Below are positions 59,900 to 64,000 of a stretch of 64,000 bases of DNA, piece after piece (position 1 is the first letter of the stretch; each line of letters opens with the position of its first letter). Origin of the DNA: Kiritimatiellia bacterium (GTDB lineage Bacteria > Verrucomicrobiota > Kiritimatiellia > RFP12 > UBA1067); assembly GCA_017405115.1 (NCBI GenBank), contig JAFRBA010000017.1:1-64000 (forward strand), read 5' to 3'. The notes under the pieces were generated by a model. The model was not told where the DNA came from, did not search any database, and was given only the letters and a program-made list of their open reading frames with translations. Made by a program: the position numbers and the translations under genes.

Positions 59900-62800
59900 T
59901 TACTTCTGGACGCAGCGCGCGAAACGGGCCGAGACCTTTGGAACGGGCTTCAGGACGACCGGAACCTTCACGGTGAAGACCACGGTCTTGTAGTACTTGG
60001 TCTTCGCGTCCAGGAGATCCGCGTACAGCGTGTATGTGGTCATGCCGGGCAGGGCCGACACGTCCGAGACGATCAACGGCGCCGAGAGCGCTGCCAGCTT
60101 CTTGCCGTTGACCGTGCCGGACGCCGTAACCTTGTCGCCGTCGGCCAGCTTCACCTTCAGCTTGTCGCCGCTCTTCGTCAGGCCCGAGTTCTTCGTCTTC
60201 TTCGTGAACGTGAAGCTCTTGCCTATTAGCTTTGCGAGCGCCTTCCCCTTCTTCACGAGGTTCGCCTTCTTCTGCGCGGCAAACGTCCGCTTGGAGTTCG
60301 CCGCCTCGACGAGACGCCCGCCCGCGCTCTCAGTTTCGCGGATCGTCACCGCGCCGGGCTTGAACGTCTTCTTTCCGATCTTCACCTTCGGCGTGAACGC
60401 CGCCTTCGAGGACGTGCAGGAGGAGAGCGTCGTCTTGAACGAGTACGCCTTGCCCTTGTAAGTGACCTTGCCGGACACCTTGCCGGTTGAGCCGACGGTG
60501 AACTGGAGGTACGCCATCGGGTCGCCTTTCTTGCCGGGCTTCGCCGTGCCGTAGAACGTGCCCTTCGCGTACGACGCGGTCCTGACCGTTATCTTCACCT
60601 TCTGCGTGATCTTGTTGCCCGCCGCGTCCTTCACCGTCACGGTCGCGGTGAAGTCTCCCACCACCGTCGCCGTGCCCGTGATCGCCCCGGTCGCCTTGTC
60701 TATGTTGAGCCCCTTCGGTAGGCCCGTCGCAGTCACAGTCACTAGCGAGGCGGACGATATCCCGAGCTTCAGCGAGAACTTCTTGCCCGCAGTGGCCTTC
60801 GCGGCGGTCTGCGCGAGCTTCATCGTCGCCGACGAGAACTTGAGCGACTTCTTGGCCGCAGCCTTCGAGACGAACTTCGCGTAGATCGTCGTCGCCTTCG
60901 TGGGCATCGTTATCACCACCGCAGGACTGCGGTTGTCGTAGCCATTCGGGTTCAGCGCCTTGGCGCACGCCTTGTCCGCGTACCATCCCGCGAAGACGTA
61001 GCCGCTCCCGGCCTTCGCATTGATCGTCACCTTCTCGCCATGCGCATAGGTTCCGGAGCCGCTCACCGTGCCGTACTTCGCGCTGTTCGGCATGAGTGTG
61101 AGCGCGCTGGCGGGCTGCTCGATCGGGTCGTCTCCGGGTCCGCCCCCCCATCCTTCCGAAAACTCGCGGACGAGCACTTCGTCTATGAGCACGCGGCGAG
61201 GGGGAACCAGGGGGTCGTCGTCGGCCATCGGATTGACCACCCCGTCCACGCCAGTCACCGCAAGCCGAAACGTCTTGCAGGGGCACCCATTGGGCAGGGA
61301 AAAGGAATACGGCTTGTAGAGAGCGCCCCTGACATCCCACGCCGCCAGCTTGACCCAGTCCTCCTCTCCGGCATCCGCCGCCGGGGCGCCAAAGAGAGTC
61401 ACCCGCGCGCAGCCGTCGGCGGGATCGTACAGGCGCGCCCGGAAGCTGACTTCTCCAACGTCGTCAATCGCCATCATGGGCGTCTGGAGCATCGGGCACC
61501 TCCTCGTGTACTCCTCCTGTGCGCCGTCCTCGCGGATCTCGTCCGACACCGAGTCGTTGAGGCCAAGGGACATTCCCACAGCTTGCAGGTCGCCGGCGAC
61601 GGCGCCAAGGCTCACCTTGTCGCCGGCGAATGTCGTGCACATGTTACATCCCCGCCAGGGGCCGTCGCCGGCGGCCGGGTCGTCCTTGAACATCACGCCT
61701 GTTATAGTCACCTCTCCGAATGCAGTCGGATCCATCACGTCTTCCACTGCCGCGACCGTATCCGGGTCAAGAGCTATTCGCATGGCCCCCTTGACACCGC
61801 GAAGGCCAAAGTAGGCGCGCACCGTTCCCGACGCCCTCTCGGCCTCGCTCATCGCCGAGAAGTCGATGTTGGTCACCGTCGTCCACAGTGATTCGTCGAT
61901 AGACTCGGTGATCGACGCGAAGCTCGAGAGCGGGAGCCCGTTCGTCGCGATCTGCACGACTATCGCCGCGTTCGACTGCGCGTTCGCATACGTGAACGCC
62001 AGCTGTCCAAGGCCCCTGCCCCTGTCGCCGTCGGCCATCAGCGGGGAGCGGATCGACGTCGCGACATCGCCGTGCGACCTCTTCGCCGATAGGAGGCAGG
62101 CCTTGTAGGCCTCTCCCGCAGGGTCGGTGCAGCCACGAACCTGCCCCTGCGTGAAGACGATGCTGGTCGGCGAGCCGTACAGGGTGTCGTCGAACACGCC
62201 GTCCTGCCCGGAGTCGTCGTAGCTCTCGCCGCCGAACTGCCTGAACTCGATGTCGTCGACGGTCACGTCGATTCGCGCCGTCTTGAACGTGCCGCCCGCC
62301 GCGACCTTGACCGAGCACGCGTCGAGGCTGTATATCGGTATCGTCGTGGTCTCGCCCGCGGACGACGCCGACCCGAAGCCCGTGACCGTCTGCGACCTGA
62401 GAAGCTCCCACTTCACCGTCCCGGCAGGCGCAGTGTACACGTCGACCGTCGTCGACGGTATAACCGCGTTGATGCCGTACCAAGTCATGTCAGAGGTCTT
62501 GTAGGCCGTCATGCGTGACTTGGCCATGAACCACTTGCCGTTGGAGATGTCGTCCTTGCACGAAACCTGCGCAGCCGCAGCCATCGGCGTGACCGTGTAA
62601 GTGCCGTACCGGAAGCCTGCGTTGCTCGTCGGGTACGCTACAGTCGTCGCGGCATAGGTCGGCGCGACAAAGCGCGCGGGGCAGTTCGCCGAGAGCAGGC
62701 CGTATGTGCCGGATGCAAGGCGGTTGGCCGCGACGTCGCGGATCATCACATAGCGATACGATGCGCTGCCGAAGAAGTCTGTGCTTGTGCGCGCCACAGA

Positions 62801-64000
62801 CGACCTCGCCACGCCGCCGATGACTCGCGTCTCTCCATTGACCGAGGTGTCGACCGAGATGAAAAGCCGCGCATATCCGTCGTCTTCACTCCTCGTGTTG
62901 AACATGTTCGAGCCGTTGGAGTGCGTCGTCGTGCCCAGCCGGGTCGGCGCGACCTCGCCCAATTCCTGGTCGAGCGCCCAGCGGTAGAGCGAAAGCCTGA
63001 ACGTATTGCCCGGCGTTACGGCGTCGGCCGCGTTTACAACCGCGTTATCCTGCTCGACGCGAAGCTCGTAGCAGCCTACGCCGGGCGTATATAGCGCGAC
63101 AAGCGAAAGCGACGCGTTGCCGGCAAAGTCCTTTCTGCCGTTGATGTCGAACGCCGCGCCCGTCATGAACGTGTAGTTCGTGAGCGACGTCGGGTCGGTC
63201 ATGTAGTAGGCAAAGTCGCCGAACGAAATCGACTGCGCGACGCGCGCTTTGAACGTCACCGACTCGAGGCCGCGCGGCGACTGCGCGTAGTCGACGAGCT
63301 GTATGTACCCCTTGCCCCTGCCCTCCATCTGCAGGGCCATGCCAGTGCTGTTGTCGCGGTAGTGGCCGTTAACCCACTGGCCCGGGCCTATCGAAAACGC
63401 CGTGTTCGGCGATATCGCCGAGTCGAACGGCTGGTAGAGCGGCCATGCGCCAGAGTCAAGCTCGGCCTTCGTCGCCGGGAACGTCTCGACCCAGTACTTG
63501 TTCGTCGGCATCGTCTCGTTCCAGTTGTCGAAGTGCGAGGGAAATGTCGTTGCGCTGACGGCGGGATCGGACAAGTCCGCTGATCCACATCCGGAAAACG
63601 ACCCGAGGAAAAGCCCGCGTCCATCCGTCGTGCATGCACCCGTCCAGGAATCGAAGTCCTGGCATTCCGCGTGCAGGACAGCGTATTCAAGGGTGTCGTC
63701 GCGCAGCACCACCATCATCTGTCCGCTCTTCGCGTCAAGCGGAACCATCTGCCAGGCCCACTCGTCGTCATTGTCGCTTGACGACAGCGTCCCGGTCGCG
63801 GGAAGAGCCGCGATGCCGTCGGCAAAAGAGTACCTTCCCGCGTTCAAGGCATACTCCTCGTCTCCGGGAACCTGCTTGTTGAAGCCCGCGACGCGAACAT
63901 ACATCCCGTCCCCCCCGGAGCCCTGCATCGGGAGCATCCCGCGCCACTCATGGTCTGCCGCGAGCGTCATGTCGCACTCCCTCACGTCGCCGTCTTCGCG
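59900..64000 (-). CDS. Giant secreted protein with InlB-like and putative Ig domains, 5' end outside the window
   Basis: The frame is open to the right edge, so the N-terminus and export signal are missing; at least 1366 residues are visible. Much of the protein is beta-rich and lacks similarity that I recognise. Near residue 1000 an InlB/Listeria-Bacteroides-type repeat appears (KYGTVSGSGTYAHGEKVTIN, then SGYVFAGWYAD). A putative Ig-fold follows (ATGLPKGLNIDKATGAITGT), then a Lys-rich C-terminal module (SGKVTYKGKAYSFKTTLSSC) ending in RCVQK. The combination indicates a surface or exported adhesion or glycan-binding protein. Confidence 0.8.
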   Translation of the reverse strand, partial: REDGDVRECDMTLAADHEWRGMLPMQGSGGDGMYVRVAGFNKQVPGDEEYALNAGRYSFADGIAALPATGTLSSSDNDDEWAWQMVPLDAKSGQMMVVLRDDTLEYAVLHAECQDFDSWTGACTTDGRGLFLGSFSGCGSADLSDPAVSATTFPSHFDNWNETMPTNKYWVETFPATKAELDSGAWPLYQPFDSAISPNTAFSIGPGQWVNGHYRDNSTGMALQMEGRGKGYIQLVDYAQSPRGLESVTFKARVAQSISFGDFAYYMTDPTSLTNYTFMTGAAFDINGRKDFAGNASLSLVALYTPGVGCYELRVEQDNAVVNAADAVTPGNTFRLSLYRWALDQELGEVAPTRLGTTTHSNGSNMFNTRSEDDGYARLFISVDTSVNGETRVIGGVARSSVARTSTDFFGSASYRYVMIRDVAANRLASGTYGLLSANCPARFVAPTYAATTVAYPTSNAGFRYGTYTVTPMAAAAQVSCKDDISNGKWFMAKSRMTAYKTSDMTWYGINAVIPSTTVDVYTAPAGTVKWELLRSQTVTGFGSASSAGETTTIPIYSLDACSVKVAAGGTFKTARIDVTVDDIEFRQFGGESYDDSGQDGVFDDTLYGSPTSIVFTQGQVRGCTDPAGEAYKACLLSAKRSHGDVATSIRSPLMADGDRGRGLGQLAFTYANAQSNAAIVVQIATNGLPLSSFASITESIDESLWTTVTNIDFSAMSEAERASGTVRAYFGLRGVKGAMRIALDPDTVAAVEDVMDPTAFGEVTITGVMFKDDPAAGDGPWRGCNMCTTFAGDKVSLGAVAGDLQAVGMSLGLNDSVSDEIREDGAQEEYTRRCPMLQTPMMAIDDVGEVSFRARLYDPADGCARVTLFGAPAADAGEEDWVKLAAWDVRGALYKPYSFSLPNGCPCKTFRLAVTGVDGVVNPMADDDPLVPPRRVLIDEVLVREFSEGWGGGPGDDPIEQPASALTLMPNSAKYGTVSGSGTYAHGEKVTINAKAGSGYVFAGWYADKACAKALNPNGYDNRSPAVVITMPTKATTIYAKFVSKAAAKKSLKFSSATMKLAQTAAKATAGKKFSLKLGISSASLVTVTATGLPKGLNIDKATGAITGTATVVGDFTATVTVKDAAGNKITQKVKITVRTASYAKGTFYGTAKPGKKGDPMAYLQFTVGSTGKVSGKVTYKGKAYSFKTTLSSCTSSKAAFTPKVKIGKKTFKPGAVTIRETESAGGRLVEAANSKRTFAAQKKANLVKKGKALAKLIGKSFTFTKKTKNSGLTKSGDKLKVKLADGDKVTASGTVNGKKLAALSAPLIVSDVSALPGMTTYTLYADLLDAKTKYYKTVVFTVKVPVVLKPVPKVSARFARCVQK

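Overview
The window is GC-rich and densely coded, mostly on the minus strand. The gene content suggests an uncultured anaerobe of the PVC superphylum, most likely a Kiritimatiellota/Verrucomicrobiota gut or sediment lineage. The reasons are the abundance of Tat-exported Gfo/Idh/MocA oxidoreductases, large secreted glycan-active proteins, GLUG, InlB-like and beta-strand-repeat surface proteins, two glutamine synthetase types, and a NuoEF plus NfnB-like flavoprotein set. This taxonomic call is inference; there is no rRNA gene or other decisive marker.

Layout. 0-10 kb: housekeeping genes (a NAD+ DNA ligase fused to a lipoprotein-type sugar epimerase, murA, trkA) with a small AbiEii-like/DUF6922 toxin-antitoxin-type pair. 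8-17 kb: a glycan-use block (MlrC-like M81 protein, an uncharacterised glycosidase-like protein, a GH20-like TIM barrel, a GH106-type rhamnosidase, a YhhN-DUF998 membrane fusion). 17-22 kb: a degraded accessory island with an ATPase, a frameshifted HTH/Fic gene, an intact AbiEi-like/Fic fusion, a truncated copy of the neighbouring glycosidase, the tail of another ATPase, two matching hairpins and direct repeats. 22-35.5 kb: a six-gene operon (ASRT-like protein, M24 protein, predicted TIM-barrel protein, giant beta-repeat protein, glycosidase paralog, Gfo/Idh/MocA) divergent from a XylR-like regulator, so probably one inducible catabolic unit. 35.5-43 kb: nitrogen and amino-acid metabolism (glnN; glnA-ilvB-ilvN), rsmE, a HAD phosphatase and an orphan larA. 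43.9-49.5 kb: three proteins that together look like an electron-bifurcating transhydrogenase of the Stn/Hyl type, interrupted by an opposite-strand DUF362-ferredoxin gene. 49.5-56.7 kb: phosphoesterase, bile-acid/sodium-symporter family protein, a type IV AbiE system, a dead RhuM gene, and a dihydrodipicolinate-synthase-like/Gfo pair. 56.8-64 kb: two giant secreted surface proteins, the second cut by the window edge.

Two signals recur across the window. First, extended -10 boxes (TGn-TATAAT-like) sit upstream of many genes in two spacing classes: about 7-8 nt before the ATG with no ribosome binding site (probably leaderless mRNA), or about 25-60 nt before it, usually with a Shine-Dalgarno. 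Second, short repeats (7-, 8- and 9-bp tandem units and GGGGACAGTCCCC-type palindromes) lie inside coding sequences as well as between genes. No CRISPR array, rRNA or tRNA was recognised.
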